Assembly: GCF_900109135.1 (NCBI RefSeq)
Contig: NZ_FNYT01000030.1
Coordinates: 1 to 37,253, forward strand
Source: Trichococcus ilyis
Lineage (GTDB): Bacteria > Bacillota > Bacilli > Lactobacillales > Aerococcaceae
Length of the DNA: 37,253 bases
Direction: 5' to 3'
Part shown: in pieces, positions 14,092-22,783 of the stretch
Layout of the letters: each line of letters opens with the position of its first letter
Position numbering within the stretch: the first letter of the stretch is position 1
The notes under the pieces: model-generated
The model's database searches: none
What the model saw: only the letters and a program-made list of their open reading frames with translations
Told to the model about the DNA's origin: nothing
Program-made: the position numbers and the translations under genes

Positions 14092-16545
14092 ATGGACGAT
14101 AACAAAAAACTACACGAATGGATCCTAGATGGGATCGACTGCGCAAATTGTGCCAACAAGGTTGAAAGAGGCGTCGCCAAAGTTGTAGGTGTTGCCAATA
14201 GTAATGTGAACTATATGACGCAAACATTGAGTTTCGAGGTAACAGGAGAGCGGGAAGACCTTGTCTTATCCCTAGTGAAACAAAAAGTGAACAAGTTGGA
14301 ACCTGGTGTTGTCTTGAAGAATAAGGCGGACGGCCGATTGATCGAAGTTGGCACCCAAGGAAATGATAAAAATCTAATAGATGAAAACAAACAACACTAC
14401 GAGTGGATCTTGGATGGGATTGACTGCGCAAATTGTGCCAGCAAGATTGAAAGAGGTGTCTCCCAAGTTGCGGGCGTTGCCAATAGTAATGTGAACTATA
14501 TGACGCAAACATTGAGTTTCGATGTAACAGAGGAAAGAGAAGAACTTGTTTTATCCCAAGTGAAACAAAAAGTGAACAAGTTAGAGCCTGATGTTGTCTT
14601 GAAAAATAAAGCGGACGGTAAACTCATTGGAGCAGACAGTCAATCGGTAGCGCTTTCTGAGGGTCTGGAACAAGTAGATCGTGATGAAGAGAAAGGGGAA
14701 AGAGACGAATTAAAGACTACCATTATTCGTTTGGTACTCGGGTTCGCCCTCATGCTAGCCGGAATCTTCCTGCCGCTCGAAGGAGGGCTTTCTGTTACCC
14801 TATTTGTGAGTGCCTATCTGATTGCAGGTTATGATGTCGTATGGCGTGCCGTACGGAATATTTTCCACGGACAAGTATTTGATGAGAACTTCCTGATGAC
14901 CATTGCGACCCTTAGTGCCTTCTACATTCAGCAATACCCGGAGGCTGTTGCGGTTATGCTTTTCTATCAAGTTGGAGAAGTGTTCCAGGAAGTCGCTCTT
15001 TCGAAGTCGCGTCGCTCGATTGCGGACCTGATGGATATCCGTCCCGATTATGCGAATTTGGATACAGGAAACGGGATCGAGAAGGTCGCCCCGGAAACCA
15101 TAAAGGTGGGCGATATCATTCTGGTCCGCCCGGGTGAAAAAGTACCCTTGGACGGAAAGGTAGTGGACGGGACTTCCGCTATGGATACGTCCGCATTGAC
15201 CGGGGAGTCCGTACCGCGGAGCGTGACTCCTGGTGATTCTGTCCTCAGTGGCTTTATCAATCGCAATGGTGTGTTGAAAGTAGCGGTGGAGAAACCTTTT
15301 TCGGAATCCACCGTCAAAAAGATCTTGGATCTGGTGGAGAATGCCAGTGGGCGAAAAGCTCCCACCGAGCAGTTTATCACCAAATTTGCTCGCTACTATA
15401 CGCCCGTTGTCGTGGTGGCCGCGCTCTTGTTGGCCGTTGTGCCGCCATTGTTACTGCCAGGAGCTACTTTTAATGAATGGATATACAGAGCCAGTATCTT
15501 TTTGGTCATTTCTTGTCCTTGTGCTTTAGTCGTCTCCATCCCTGTTGGGTTTTTTGGCGGAATTGGTTCTGCTTCTCGAAAAGGAATTTTAGTGAAAGGC
15601 AGTAATTTCCTGGAAGGTTTGAACGACCTCAAGTATGTAGTGATGGACAAAACAGGTACATTAACAAAAGGGAAATTTGAACTAACTGCTATAGAACCAA
15701 AGAATGGAATCAATTCACAGCAGTTACTTGAGTTAGCTGCTTACATAGAATCTCATTCTACTCACCCAATAGCTGATTCCATTAAAGAACAGTATGGAAG
15801 AGAGATTCACGAAGAAAGAATTACGGCATATAATGAAATTGCTGGTTACGGAATTCAAGCCACTATTGACGGAAAAGAAGCGTTGGCAGGAAATGCCCAT
15901 CTAATGGAAAAATTCTCGATTAATTTTGAGGAAGTAAAAGAAATCGGAACAATCGTTTATCTAGCTGTTGATGGAGTGTATATGGGGCATTTATTGATTG
16001 CTGACGCAATCAAAGAAGATGCCATTGAAAGCATTGCTGCAATGAAAAACTTAGGAATCAAAAATATTATTATGCTAACCGGGGATTCCAAAAAAGTTGG
16101 AGAAGCAGTAGCTAAGAAACTAGGCATTACGGAAGTTTATAGCGAACTTTTGCCACAAGATAAAGTGACTATATTCGAGGAAATCCTTTCTCGTAAAGAA
16201 AAAAATGAGAAAGTCGCTTTCGTGGGGGATGGAATCAATGACACTCCGGTACTGGCCCGCTCTGATATCGGCATTGCCATGGGTGGCCTGGGGTCAGACG
16301 CGGCAATTGAGGCCGCGGATGTTGTGATCATGGATGACAAAATCTCTAAGATTGCTACTGCCATGCAGGTGGCCAAGGATACCCGTCGCATTGTATGGCA
16401 AAATATCTTCTTCGCCCTTGGGGTGAAAGGATTATTCCTCATTATGGGTGCCTTCGGGTTTGCCACGATGTGGGAAGCTGTCTTTGCGGATGTAGGGGTA
16501 ACTGTCATAGCCGTTCTGAATGCTATGAGAATCCTCAATAAGTAG
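14092..16545 (+). CDS. cadA: CadA-type P1B-2 Cd/Zn/Pb-exporting ATPase
   Basis: An 817-residue P1B-2 ATPase. Two HMA domains lie at the N-terminus, each with GIDCANCA (metal-binding C17/C20 and C112/C115). Then an acidic linker, membrane helices, actuator TGES, C475-P-C477 in the metal channel, D519 in DKTGT, the HP motif (STHPIA) and GDGINDTPVL. It exports Cd(II), Zn(II) and Pb(II) at the cost of ATP. The start follows AGAGGAG by about 6 bases. Base composition shifts inside the gene: about 14880-15480 is GC-rich, 15580-16200 is AT-rich with different codon choice, and the last 300 bases are GC-richer again, suggesting a recombinant gene. It ends the cadC-cadD-cadA operon with a terminator. 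Confidence 0.95.
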   Translation: MDDNKKLHEWILDGIDCANCANKVERGVAKVVGVANSNVNYMTQTLSFEVTGEREDLVLSLVKQKVNKLEPGVVLKNKADGRLIEVGTQGNDKNLIDENKQHYEWILDGIDCANCASKIERGVSQVAGVANSNVNYMTQTLSFDVTEEREELVLSQVKQKVNKLEPDVVLKNKADGKLIGADSQSVALSEGLEQVDRDEEKGERDELKTTIIRLVLGFALMLAGIFLPLEGGLSVTLFVSAYLIAGYDVVWRAVRNIFHGQVFDENFLMTIATLSAFYIQQYPEAVAVMLFYQVGEVFQEVALSKSRRSIADLMDIRPDYANLDTGNGIEKVAPETIKVGDIILVRPGEKVPLDGKVVDGTSAMDTSALTGESVPRSVTPGDSVLSGFINRNGVLKVAVEKPFSESTVKKILDLVENASGRKAPTEQFITKFARYYTPVVVVAALLLAVVPPLLLPGATFNEWIYRASIFLVISCPCALVVSIPVGFFGGIGSASRKGILVKGSNFLEGLNDLKYVVMDKTGTLTKGKFELTAIEPKNGINSQQLLELAAYIESHSTHPIADSIKEQYGREIHEERITAYNEIAGYGIQATIDGKEALAGNAHLMEKFSINFEEVKEIGTIVYLAVDGVYMGHLLIADAIKEDAIESIAAMKNLGIKNIIMLTGDSKKVGEAVAKKLGITEVYSELLPQDKVTIFEEILSRKEKNEKVAFVGDGINDTPVLARSDIGIAMGGLGSDAAIEAADVVIMDDKISKIATAMQVAKDTRRIVWQNIFFALGVKGLFLIMGAFGFATMWEAVFADVGVTVIAVLNAMRILNK
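14116..14619 (+). repeat. Tandem duplication of the HMA domain in cadA
   Basis: Bases 14116-14334 (residues 9-81) and 14401-14619 (residues 104-176) are near-identical at DNA and protein level, offset by 285 bases. The linker between them (GTQGNDKNLIDENKQ) is not repeated, so the copy arose by in-frame duplication of one metal-binding domain. Confidence 0.9.
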
Positions 16546-16559
16546 ATTATGCTAGCGAG

Positions 16560-16605
16560 AAGGGACTTCTTTGAATAAAAGAGAAGTTCCCTTTTTATTT
16601 TTTGT
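16560..16605 (+). terminator. Terminator after cadA
   Basis: AAGGGACTTCT pairs with AGAAGTTCCCTT (one bulge) around a short loop, followed by TTTTATTTTTTG. Confidence 0.88.
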
Positions 16606-16694
16606 AAAAATCCCCCAGTATCCTTATAATTTTCCAACTTAAAAGTCAGGGTGGTTATTTTCTAAGCCTCATTCAATCAAAATAAGGATTCGAA

Positions 16695-16848
16695 TTGGCG
16701 TTTAGTAATCCAGGGCACTATAATTAACAATATAGGGTCGTATTTCGACGACACAGCTCTCAGTAAGCGGCGTTTATCAAAAGGTCTCAAGAATAAGGTG
16801 CCGATCTAAAATCACTTTGAAGGCTTAACGGAGAAAGAAGGCGAGGAT
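16695..16848 (+). promoter_or_regulatory. Promoter and structured leader of PepSY-SHOCT module 2
   Basis: TTGGCG (16695-16700), 18 bases, TATAAT (16719-16724). A leader of about 124 bases follows with a hairpin at 16737-16752 (GTCGT, loop ATTTCG, ACGAC), the conserved block CAGTAAGC, and GGTGCCGAT...ATC...GGC pairing blocks shared with 3703-3820. Conservation of promoter and leader is patchy while paired positions covary, which favours a structured RNA over simple recent duplication. Confidence 0.6.
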
Positions 16849-17541
16849 ATGAAAAACAAACATCAATTAGTTTGGGGTGTGATTCTGTTTGGTTCAATTG
16901 CCGTACTGATTGGGTACAGTATGTGGTTGTTTTTGTTCGCAAAAAGTGCTGAAACAGTCGTTTACAATCAAGGGTATTACAACAATGGCATGATGAACGG
17001 CAGAGTCAACAGCAACCAGAATCAGAACAGTAGCAATGAGAAATTGACCCCCGACCAAATTCTGTTGGATGTCGAAAATTATTTGAATGGTTATGGAAAT
17101 AACCTTCAAGTGGCGGATATTTTTGTCTTCAATGATGCGGATTACTACGTTTCAGTGGAAGAGAAAGATACCGGCAGAGGGGCAATGGAAATTTTGATCA
17201 ATCCTTATACGGGGCAGACTTATCCCGAACCGGGTCCCAACATGATGTGGAACGAGAAATACAGCATGATGATGGGCTCCTTCCGCTACAATGCGAACGC
17301 AACGTATACGGCAAAGGTGAACGAGACAGAAGCAGTCAAAATTGCGGACGATTTTGTGAAGAGCCAACTAGGGGAGGATTTTTCGGTTCCGGGTGAAGGG
17401 CATGCGTTTTATGGCTATTACACGTTTCATATCAAGCAAGATGACAAAGTCATCGGGATGCTGAGTGTCAATGATCTTACTGGAGAAGTCTGGTACCATG
17501 ATTGGCATGGGGATCTGGAACAAGTGATTTCTGAACATTAG
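16849..17541 (+). CDS. Met-rich membrane-anchored PepSY-like protein, copy 2
   Basis: A 230-residue paralogue of 3821-4510, mostly identical. It has the same membrane anchor (about residues 9-32), Met motifs (NNGMMNGR, NMMWNEKYSMMMG) and the same C-terminal PepSY-like end. Differences are concentrated in the anchor, in the N/Q/S linker (two extra residues) and at scattered conservative positions, so both copies look functional rather than decaying. The ribosome-binding site is AAGGCGAGG. A SHOCT gene follows 19 bases later, as in copy 1. Confidence 0.75.
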   Translation: MKNKHQLVWGVILFGSIAVLIGYSMWLFLFAKSAETVVYNQGYYNNGMMNGRVNSNQNQNSSNEKLTPDQILLDVENYLNGYGNNLQVADIFVFNDADYYVSVEEKDTGRGAMEILINPYTGQTYPEPGPNMMWNEKYSMMMGSFRYNANATYTAKVNETEAVKIADDFVKSQLGEDFSVPGEGHAFYGYYTFHIKQDDKVIGMLSVNDLTGEVWYHDWHGDLEQVISEH

Positions 17542-17560
17542 CAGAAGGGGAGCGGAAAAA

Positions 17561-17800
17561 ATGATGAATTATTACGGATATAACATGATGGGTGGATGGG
17601 GAATTTTCATGATGATCATCCTGGTAATCTTAATAGTTATCATCGTATATGCGGTGATAAAATTAGTCCAGGGAGGCAGTAATGCTGGCAAAACATCAAA
17701 TGGCCGGGATGAAGCACTTGAAATCCTTAATCAGCGTTATGCAAAAGGAGAACTATCGGATGAAGAATACCAACAAAAGAAGAAAATATTGAAAGAATAG
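17561..17800 (+). CDS. SHOCT-domain miniprotein with membrane anchor, copy 2
   Basis: A 79-residue paralogue of 4531-4770 with few changes: MMNYYGYNMMGGW, one membrane helix, linker and C-terminal SHOCT motif (LEILNQRYAKGELSDEEYQQKKKIL). AGAAGGGGAG precedes the start, which confirms the start chosen for copy 1. Unlike copy 1, no strong terminator follows; decayed arsR sequence begins about 40 bases later. Confidence 0.85.
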   Translation: MMNYYGYNMMGGWGIFMMIILVILIVIIVYAVIKLVQGGSNAGKTSNGRDEALEILNQRYAKGELSDEEYQQKKKILKE

Positions 17801-17842
17801 AGAGGATATGAACAAACCCTCCTGTGAAGGAGTTAAAACTAT

Positions 17843-18149
17843 ATGGAAACATCATTACCTTCTCCGTTAGATTGAGAGACTAATCAATCAATAAGCAAAT
17901 TAGTTAAGATTATCAGCGACCCAACAAGATTATCGATTTTTTTTCTTTTACAGAATAAAGAACTAGTATTGCACTTTCCTTAGACATGCAACAGTCTGCT
18001 GTTTCTCATCAGTTAAAAACTTTGAAAGGCTCATGTTCAGTAAAAATAAGAAGAGACGGAAAATTATGATTTACAGTCTGGATGACATTCACGTGTTTAG
18101 TAGCCTCGAGCAAGTCTTAGACTATACAAAAGAACAAAAACCATTGTAA
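17843..18149 (+). pseudogene. Decayed ArsR-family regulator
   Basis: Across frames one reads SISKLVKIISDPTRLSIFFLLQNKEL, then MQQSAVSHQLKTLK, then YSLDDIHV and SLEQVLDYTKEQ. This is the same CzrA-like family as the regulator at 9364-9678. Stops near 17873 and 17982 and several frameshifts have destroyed it. The final TAA overlaps the ATG of the next fragment. Confidence 0.8.
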
Positions 18150-18307
18150 TGCAGAATATTATTTTTACATTAGGAGTTAAGGCTATATTCCTTGTGCTTG
18201 GGGATTCAGGCGTAGCATCAATGTGGGAAGTAGTATTTATAGACGCGGGAGTTGCCATCATTGCAGTTTTAAATGCAATGCGTGTAATGAATACTAAGAG
18301 TATCTAA
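18149..18307 (+). pseudogene. cadA: C-terminal remnant of a CadA-type ATPase
   Basis: 52 codons (MQNIIFTLGVKAIFLVLG...MWEVVFIDAGVAIIAVLNAMRV) match the last two membrane helices of P1B-2 ATPases, including the region seen at the end of the intact cadA (QNIFFALGVKG...NAMRILN). Sequence differs from that gene, so it is from another cadA. It is joined directly to arsR debris, so about 2 kb between regulator and ATPase tail has been deleted. Confidence 0.85.
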
Positions 18308-18355
18308 CATTGTAAAAAATATTTAGAGAAGAAGCTTTAACATGGAGGAACAGTT

Positions 18356-19288
18356 ATGAATGAATATATGAAGCTAACTAAAGATGTTTTTCAAATTGAT
18401 GCTCAACAATGGTGCAAGGAAATTGAAGATTTCATAAATGAAAAATTTTCCGAGTCATATCGAGATGGTATTGTAGTTCCTATTTCAGGTGGACTTGACT
18501 CCAGTGTAACGGCTGCACTTTGTACTCGTGCTATTGGCAAGGATAAGGTTAAGGGGTTGATGCTTCCTGAAAGATGGGGAAATCCTCAAGCTGATCATTA
18601 TGGCCGAATGATCAGCAAACACCTTGGTATAGAAACAGTAAAAATTAGTATTAGCCCTATTTTAAGGGGGTTGGGAACTTCTGGTTTTCTTTTGTCTGTA
18701 CTATCAGGCCGCGTATTTTGGAAAGATATTGTAAATAAAATCGTGTATAAGAGCGGGCATTCACAAAAAGAAGATTATTTAGATTCACTCACAGGAAAGC
18801 TCAATCCGTGGAAACGGAAGATGATTGCAAAAATCACTTCTAAACAAAGAGCGAGGGTTCTGGTAGCTTATAAATTTGCTGAAGAGAACAACTATATGGT
18901 CGCTGGTTCTGCACATAAAACGGAGGATATGGTTGGACTCTTCTGCAAATACGGAATAGATGATTGTGCTGATATCATGCCTATGAAAAATATATATCGA
19001 AGCCATATTCTTCAGTTAGCAGAATTCTTAGAAATACCCTTGGAGATATTACATCGTTCTCCAAATCCAGATATTTTACCAGGAGTAACAGATAAATATA
19101 TGAGTTATTTTGAGATGGATTACCTTAAGATTGATTTGATACTCTTTGGTCAGCAAAAGGGATTAACCGCTCATGAAATTGCAAACCAGCTTGGAATGAA
19201 TGAGCAAGCAGTTAAAGAAATGTATGAGATTGTTCAGTTAAGCAAACACATGCGAAATCATGCATTGGCGCCAATTTTGAAATATTGA
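18356..19288 (+). CDS. nadE: NAD synthase-like PP-loop ATPase
   Basis: A 310-residue protein of the ammonia-dependent NAD synthase family, which amidates nicotinate adenine dinucleotide. Seen: PP-loop SGGLDSS (residues 44-50), GSAHKTEDMVGLFCKYG, ADIMPMKNIYRSHILQLAEFLEIP and PNPDILPGVTDK, all in the order of NadE. It is longer than usual (about 275), with an extra stretch at about residues 100-150 (SGFLLSVLSGRVFWKD...HSQKEDYLDSLTGKL). The start follows GGAGG by 7 bases. It sits alone between metal-gene debris and an IS remnant, so it may be a divergent accessory paralogue acting on NAD or another nucleotide substrate. Enzymatic identity is likely, cellular role uncertain. Confidence 0.8.
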   Translation: MNEYMKLTKDVFQIDAQQWCKEIEDFINEKFSESYRDGIVVPISGGLDSSVTAALCTRAIGKDKVKGLMLPERWGNPQADHYGRMISKHLGIETVKISISPILRGLGTSGFLLSVLSGRVFWKDIVNKIVYKSGHSQKEDYLDSLTGKLNPWKRKMIAKITSKQRARVLVAYKFAEENNYMVAGSAHKTEDMVGLFCKYGIDDCADIMPMKNIYRSHILQLAEFLEIPLEILHRSPNPDILPGVTDKYMSYFEMDYLKIDLILFGQQKGLTAHEIANQLGMNEQAVKEMYEIVQLSKHMRNHALAPILKY

Positions 19289-19384
19289 GTAGCTTGCTGT
19301 ACAAGAAATTTCATATTAACTCAACTTTCGCACCATAAAAATCAAGGTCAATTCTTGATATAAAAAACATTTCTACCTATATAG

Positions 19385-19845
19385 TTATGCCGCTAAAGCC
19401 CTTGATAGACCGCTAACAGCCTGATTAAAGGCTCGCTTCAGAAAGGCAGGCATATTACGGAAGAGCTTATCCAAAAGCGATTGAACTATTTCTTCGGATA
19501 TAGCAGGTTCAGCTGTAAGAGATGCCTTCAGGCAGTTCAAGACTAACAAGATTGCCTCTGCAAAGCGGATATCTTCCAGTTAAAAGCAGACCGATGGTCC
19601 GGGAATCCTTCTCTTCACGAGTACGGAGGGCGATCATGATGTAGCGCGTGAAGACAATCGTTGTGTGGGTAAACCATCGTATCGTAATTGCGGTACTGAA
19701 ATTCTTTGTCCAAAGCTACGTGTGATTTCGCCATCTTAAAGAAGCGCACTGTATCCAAATGATTTCCATATAGACGTACAATTTCCTCTTCGAGCAGTTT
19801 GGTATTCGTGGACAGGATGGCTAGTCAATTTTTGGCCATGCGAAC
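19385..19845 (-). pseudogene. IS4-type transposase remnant (C-terminal part)
   Basis: On the minus strand, read across frames: LLEEEIVRLYGNHLDTVRFFKMAKSH, LDKEFQYRNYDTMV, then IVFTRYIMIALRTREEKDSRTIG, then DIRFAEAILLVLNCLKASL and a tail ISEEIVQSLLDKLF...LKRAFNQAVSGLSRAL before a stop at 19385. The YG...D...FFK motif holds the third catalytic region of IS4-family DDE transposases. Frameshifts occur near 19580 and 19680. The N-terminal half is absent. Confidence 0.75.
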
Positions 19846-19879
19846 GCAAAGTACAGCTAAATAAGTATATCTACCATAC

Positions 19880-19935
19880 AAAAAGGCTATCCAAAAAGTC
19901 ATTTGAAATAGGATTTTTGGATAGCCTCTTTTTGG
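19880..19935. terminator. Strong hairpin with T-run
   Basis: AAAAAGGCTATCCAAAAA pairs with TTTTTGGATAGCCTCTTTTT. The right arm runs into T residues and the left arm is preceded by A residues, so it may work both ways. Confidence 0.85.
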
Positions 19936-20061
19936 CTTGCTTTGCACTTTCAGGAGCGGTTGCTTTGGTGGATTTTTCAGCATCTTTTTTTTCAGGTTCA
20001 GCGTAATCGCTATTTGGCGCTTACGATTCAGCTAATGCATGTTGGATTTTCTCAATTTTAA
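19936..20061 (-). pseudogene. Possible remnant of a Lys/Ala/Glu-rich protein tail
   Basis: The minus strand reads YHKKYEVKIEKIQHALAES, a stop, then DYAEPEKKDAEKSTKATAPE and KQAKK before the hairpin. Composition and frame suggest the C-terminus of a decayed gene rather than random sequence, but the family is not recognised. Confidence 0.2.
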
Positions 20062-20271
20062 CTTCGTATTTTTTATGATAATAATTCAGTGAAGCCATCA
20101 TATATCGACAGCGTATCAAAAGAAATAGCATTACCTGTTGCAGATAGCGCTATGAATCCTGTAGTAGATGTTGAATATACTACAGAAATCATTCCTGTAG
20201 AGGAAATGGAGAGTCTCAAAGAAATTAGAAAAGACTTACTTTTAGAGAAATTTATGATTTTAAACAAATAA
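20062..20271 (+). CDS. Short unidentified ORF, possibly the tail of a lost gene
   Basis: A frame open from 20062 to a TAA ending at 20271 encodes, from a GTG at 20089, 60 residues (KPSYIDSVSKEIALPVADS ... SLKEIRKDLLLEKFMILNK). No convincing ribosome-binding site lies before the GTG. The coding-like composition and the position just after IS debris suggest the 3' end of a truncated gene. Not recognised. Confidence 0.3.
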   Translation, partial: LRIFYDNNSVKPSYIDSVSKEIALPVADSAMNPVVDVEYTTEIIPVEEMESLKEIRKDLLLEKFMILNK

Positions 20272-20343
20272 AATAGTGAGCACTTAATTTTACAGAGTAA
20301 TAGTCAAAACTTAACAGCTTCGAAACGGAAAAATGAATATTTT

Positions 20344-20849
20344 CCATCAGCTTTTCGTGTAAGATACCTGTTAAATAAACAATTTCAGCCTGCACAGCAG
20401 GATAATTTTGATACGTCTTTGTCAAACGCTAAGGCTGCCAATTTTAAGCCTTCTGCCATTGTTAAGTAAGGTGCAAGCGTTTCTTTTAAGTCGTCTACGG
20501 TCAATCCGAATTTAACGGCTAAAGTGGCTGCGTAAATAACTTCCCCTGCATTGTCAGCGACCACATGCACTCCCAGAATTTTTCGCGTTTTTCCATCAAC
20601 TACAAGTTTAATTACACCTGCCGTGTCATGATTTACAATCGCTCTAGCAACATTTTTTAACGGCAACACAGACGTTTTAATTTCATATCCTTTTTCTTTC
20701 GCTTTCTTTTCTGTTAAACCAACGGTTGCGAATCCGGGACTTGTAAACGTAACACCAGGGACCACTGTTAAATCGATTTTTTTATTTAACCCACCAATCG
20801 CATTGTCTGCAACAATTCCTCCTTCATAGGCAGCCACGTAGACGAATTG
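20344..20849. repeat. Direct repeat of the merA 3' region, copy 2
   Basis: Matches 7757-8259 in the same orientation and continues here into the full merA gene. Together with copy 1 it brackets about 12 kb containing the ATPase, lspA, cad operon, PepSY-SHOCT copy 2 and nadE-like genes. Confidence 0.85.
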
Positions 20850-22025
20850 AGGCCCTAATGTGACATCTCCCGCTGCATAGATCTTTTCATTGCTTGTCTC
20901 ACCAAAATCATTTATTTTGATTTCGTTGTGGGCTCCAACTTTAACTCCTGCTGCACTTAAGTTCAATGCTTCAGTATTGGGCGTTCTTCCTGTGCTGATT
21001 AGTAGCTGGTCTGACTCAATAATCTTTTTCTTGTCGTTTACAATAATATGGACTTTTTTAATCTCTCCGTCTTGCTCCACTCGCTCATAAGCTGCTCCAG
21101 AAATGAGTTTTATTCCTTGTTCGATGAGAGATTTCTCCATTGCTTCAGAAATCTCAGGGTCATACTCTTTCAAGAATTGCTTGCTTCTTTGAATTAGGGT
21201 AACTTCTGAACCCAGATTATGGAAGAGCTGTCCGAGTTCTCTTCCGATATAACCCGATCCAATAACGGTTAAGCGTTTTGGGACTTTTTTAAGTTCAAGA
21301 AGAGTTGTGCTAGTCAGATAATCTACTTGTTCAAGTCCTGGAGTATCGGGTATGAGGGGAGAAGCCCCGGTTGCGATTAAAAAGCGGTGGGCAGAAAATG
21401 CTTGTCCGTTCACTTCAATAGTACTTTCATTGATAAAATGTGCTTCTCCCTTAATTAAATCAAATCCATACTCATCAATTAAATCAATGTATTTTTGGTT
21501 CCGTAAATCACTGACTAGTTCATTTTTTTGATTCCCTAAGCGACCTAATTCTACTTCTCCCGCAGAAGTGTGTAATCCTTCAAAAGGATTCGTGTGTGCG
21601 GATCGATTGATTTCTCCAGCTCTAAGAAGCGTTTTTGAGGGAACACACCCCGTATTCACACAGGTGCCGCCTACCGTTCCTCGTTCAATCATGCCCACCT
21701 TTGCTCCATACTCGACTGCTTTTATAGCTGCTGAAAAAGCAGCTCCGCCAGAACCGATAATGAGCAAATCATATTCCTCTTTATTAACTGACACCACATG
21801 CTCTCGAGCAGATAAGTTCTCTATTTCTCCGGGCTCATAATTTGTTTCTTTCACTGCTTTAATCGCAGTTTCTATCGCACAGTCGTCAGGCAATTGAAAC
21901 ACCGCCTCGTTCCGACGAAAATTAACTTTAATCTTGGTCGCTCCGATACTTTCAAGCGCTTTTTCTATGTGCTCTTCGCACCCTGTACAAGTCATGCCGT
22001 GAATGCCCATTTTAAATTGATTCAT
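20385..22025 (-). CDS. merA: Mercuric reductase
   Basis: A 546-residue flavoprotein that reduces Hg(II) to volatile Hg(0) with NADPH in the cytoplasm. An N-terminal HMA domain has GMTCTGC (C13, C16). The FAD-binding [10 protein letters not shown] is at about 91, the redox-active pair C122/C127 in [13 protein letters not shown], the NAD(P)-binding [12 protein letters not shown] near 260, a second FAD site (IYAAGDV), and the Hg-accepting C-terminal C543-C544 in KLSCCAG. All catalytic cysteines are kept. AAGGGGG lies 10 bases before the start. It follows merR by 15 bases in one operon. No merT/merP-type transporter or merB is visible in the window. Confidence 0.97.
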   Translation of the reverse strand: MNQFKMGIHGMTCTGCEEHIEKALESIGATKIKVNFRRNEAVFQLPDDCAIETAIKAVKETNYEPGEIENLSAREHVVSVNKEEYDLLIIGSGGAAFSAAIKAVEYGAKVGMIERGTVGGTCVNTGCVPSKTLLRAGEINRSAHTNPFEGLHTSAGEVELGRLGNQKNELVSDLRNQKYIDLIDEYGFDLIKGEAHFINESTIEVNGQAFSAHRFLIATGASPLIPDTPGLEQVDYLTSTTLLELKKVPKRLTVIGSGYIGRELGQLFHNLGSEVTLIQRSKQFLKEYDPEISEAMEKSLIEQGIKLISGAAYERVEQDGEIKKVHIIVNDKKKIIESDQLLISTGRTPNTEALNLSAAGVKVGAHNEIKINDFGETSNEKIYAAGDVTLGPQFVYVAAYEGGIVADNAIGGLNKKIDLTVVPGVTFTSPGFATVGLTEKKAKEKGYEIKTSVLPLKNVARAIVNHDTAGVIKLVVDGKTRKILGVHVVADNAGEVIYAATLAVKFGLTVDDLKETLAPYLTMAEGLKLAALAFDKDVSKLSCCAG

Positions 22026-22040
22026 TTTCTTGTTTCCCCC

Positions 22041-22439
22041 TTAATTTTCTATTAGCTCATCTATGATAGGACACGCATACAGTTCCTTTTCCTCTGGACA
22101 TCTTCGTCGTAAATTTTTGAGCATGTGTTCCGTCTTTTTCAAATCTTCTATTTGTTTTTGAACTTCTCTTTCTTTTTTTGAGACAAATTCAAACATACCC
22201 TCACAACGAACGTTGTCTTTATCCACCACACCAAGCAATTTATAAATTTCACTTAAAGAAAAGCCAAGTTCTTGGAGATGTTTAATAAATTTTACCCGTT
22301 TTATGTCCTTTTCTGAATAGGATCGATACCCGGTATTGGTTCGATCAGGTTCTGGTAGTAATTTTTTTCTCTCGTAATACCGAATCGTTTCCTTATTCAC
22401 ACCGCATTTTTCAGCAAAAGAACTAATACGATAAGCCAT
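22041..22439 (-). CDS. merR: Mercury-responsive MerR regulator
   Basis: A 132-residue MerR-family activator/repressor. It has an N-terminal helix-turn-helix (YRISSFAEKCGVNKETIRYYERKKLL), a second helix pair and a dimerisation helix. The Hg(II)-binding cysteines fall exactly at C79, C114 and C123, as in the Bacillus RC607 protein. It binds the long-spacer mer promoter directly upstream and twists it into an active form on Hg binding, so it controls its own gene and merA together. Confidence 0.95.
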   Translation of the reverse strand: MAYRISSFAEKCGVNKETIRYYERKKLLPEPDRTNTGYRSYSEKDIKRVKFIKHLQELGFSLSEIYKLLGVVDKDNVRCEGMFEFVSKKEREVQKQIEDLKKTEHMLKNLRRRCPEEKELYACPIIDELIEN

Positions 22440-22459
22440 GCAATCACATCCTTTTCTAT

Positions 22460-22491
22460 ATTATAAACCATGTACCACGGTACGTAGTCAA
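22460..22491 (-). promoter_or_regulatory. mer promoter with MerR operator
   Basis: Minus-strand TTGACT (-35, 22486-22491) and TATAAT (-10, 22460-22465) are separated by 20 bases, the over-long spacer typical of MerR-controlled promoters. Inside it is the palindrome GTACC-GT-GGTAC (22472-22483). Confidence 0.92.
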
Positions 22492-22553
22492 GCGAAGAAT
22501 TTAATATCTAGGAAATGTAATCTCCAAAATAATCGATTACAAGACAAATAAGG

Positions 22554-22590
22554 AAGGCCGCTTTTCAAAAGAAAAAAGCGGCCTTATCTC
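22554..22590. terminator. Hairpin between mer operon and recombinase
   Basis: AAGGCCGCTTTT pairs with AAAAGCGGCCTT across an 8-base A-rich loop. Its T-run is weak on both strands, so it may be a terminator or part of a recombination site. Confidence 0.5.
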
Positions 22591-22702
22591 TTCTTAAGAG
22601 TCAACTTTATGAGTCACGTTCTATCTAACTTTCCTTCATTTTTATTCTTCGTAGCATTCTCTAGCTCTGAATCTTATATTTCATAGCCATAACTCAAGAG
22701 TA

Positions 22703-22765
22703 TTGACTATGCTTCCGAGGTCCAGTAAAATCAGGGGATACAAAGGTGTCATAACTTATAGTCAA
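22703..22765 (+). promoter_or_regulatory. Candidate recombination (res-like) site
   Basis: TTGACTAT at 22703-22710 and its exact complement ATAGTCAA at 22758-22765 form an inverted pair about 47 bases apart just upstream of the recombinase start. Resolvases of this family act at such subsites next to their own gene. Weak evidence only. Confidence 0.35.
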
Positions 22766-22783
22766 AAGAGAGGGCAAAAAAAG

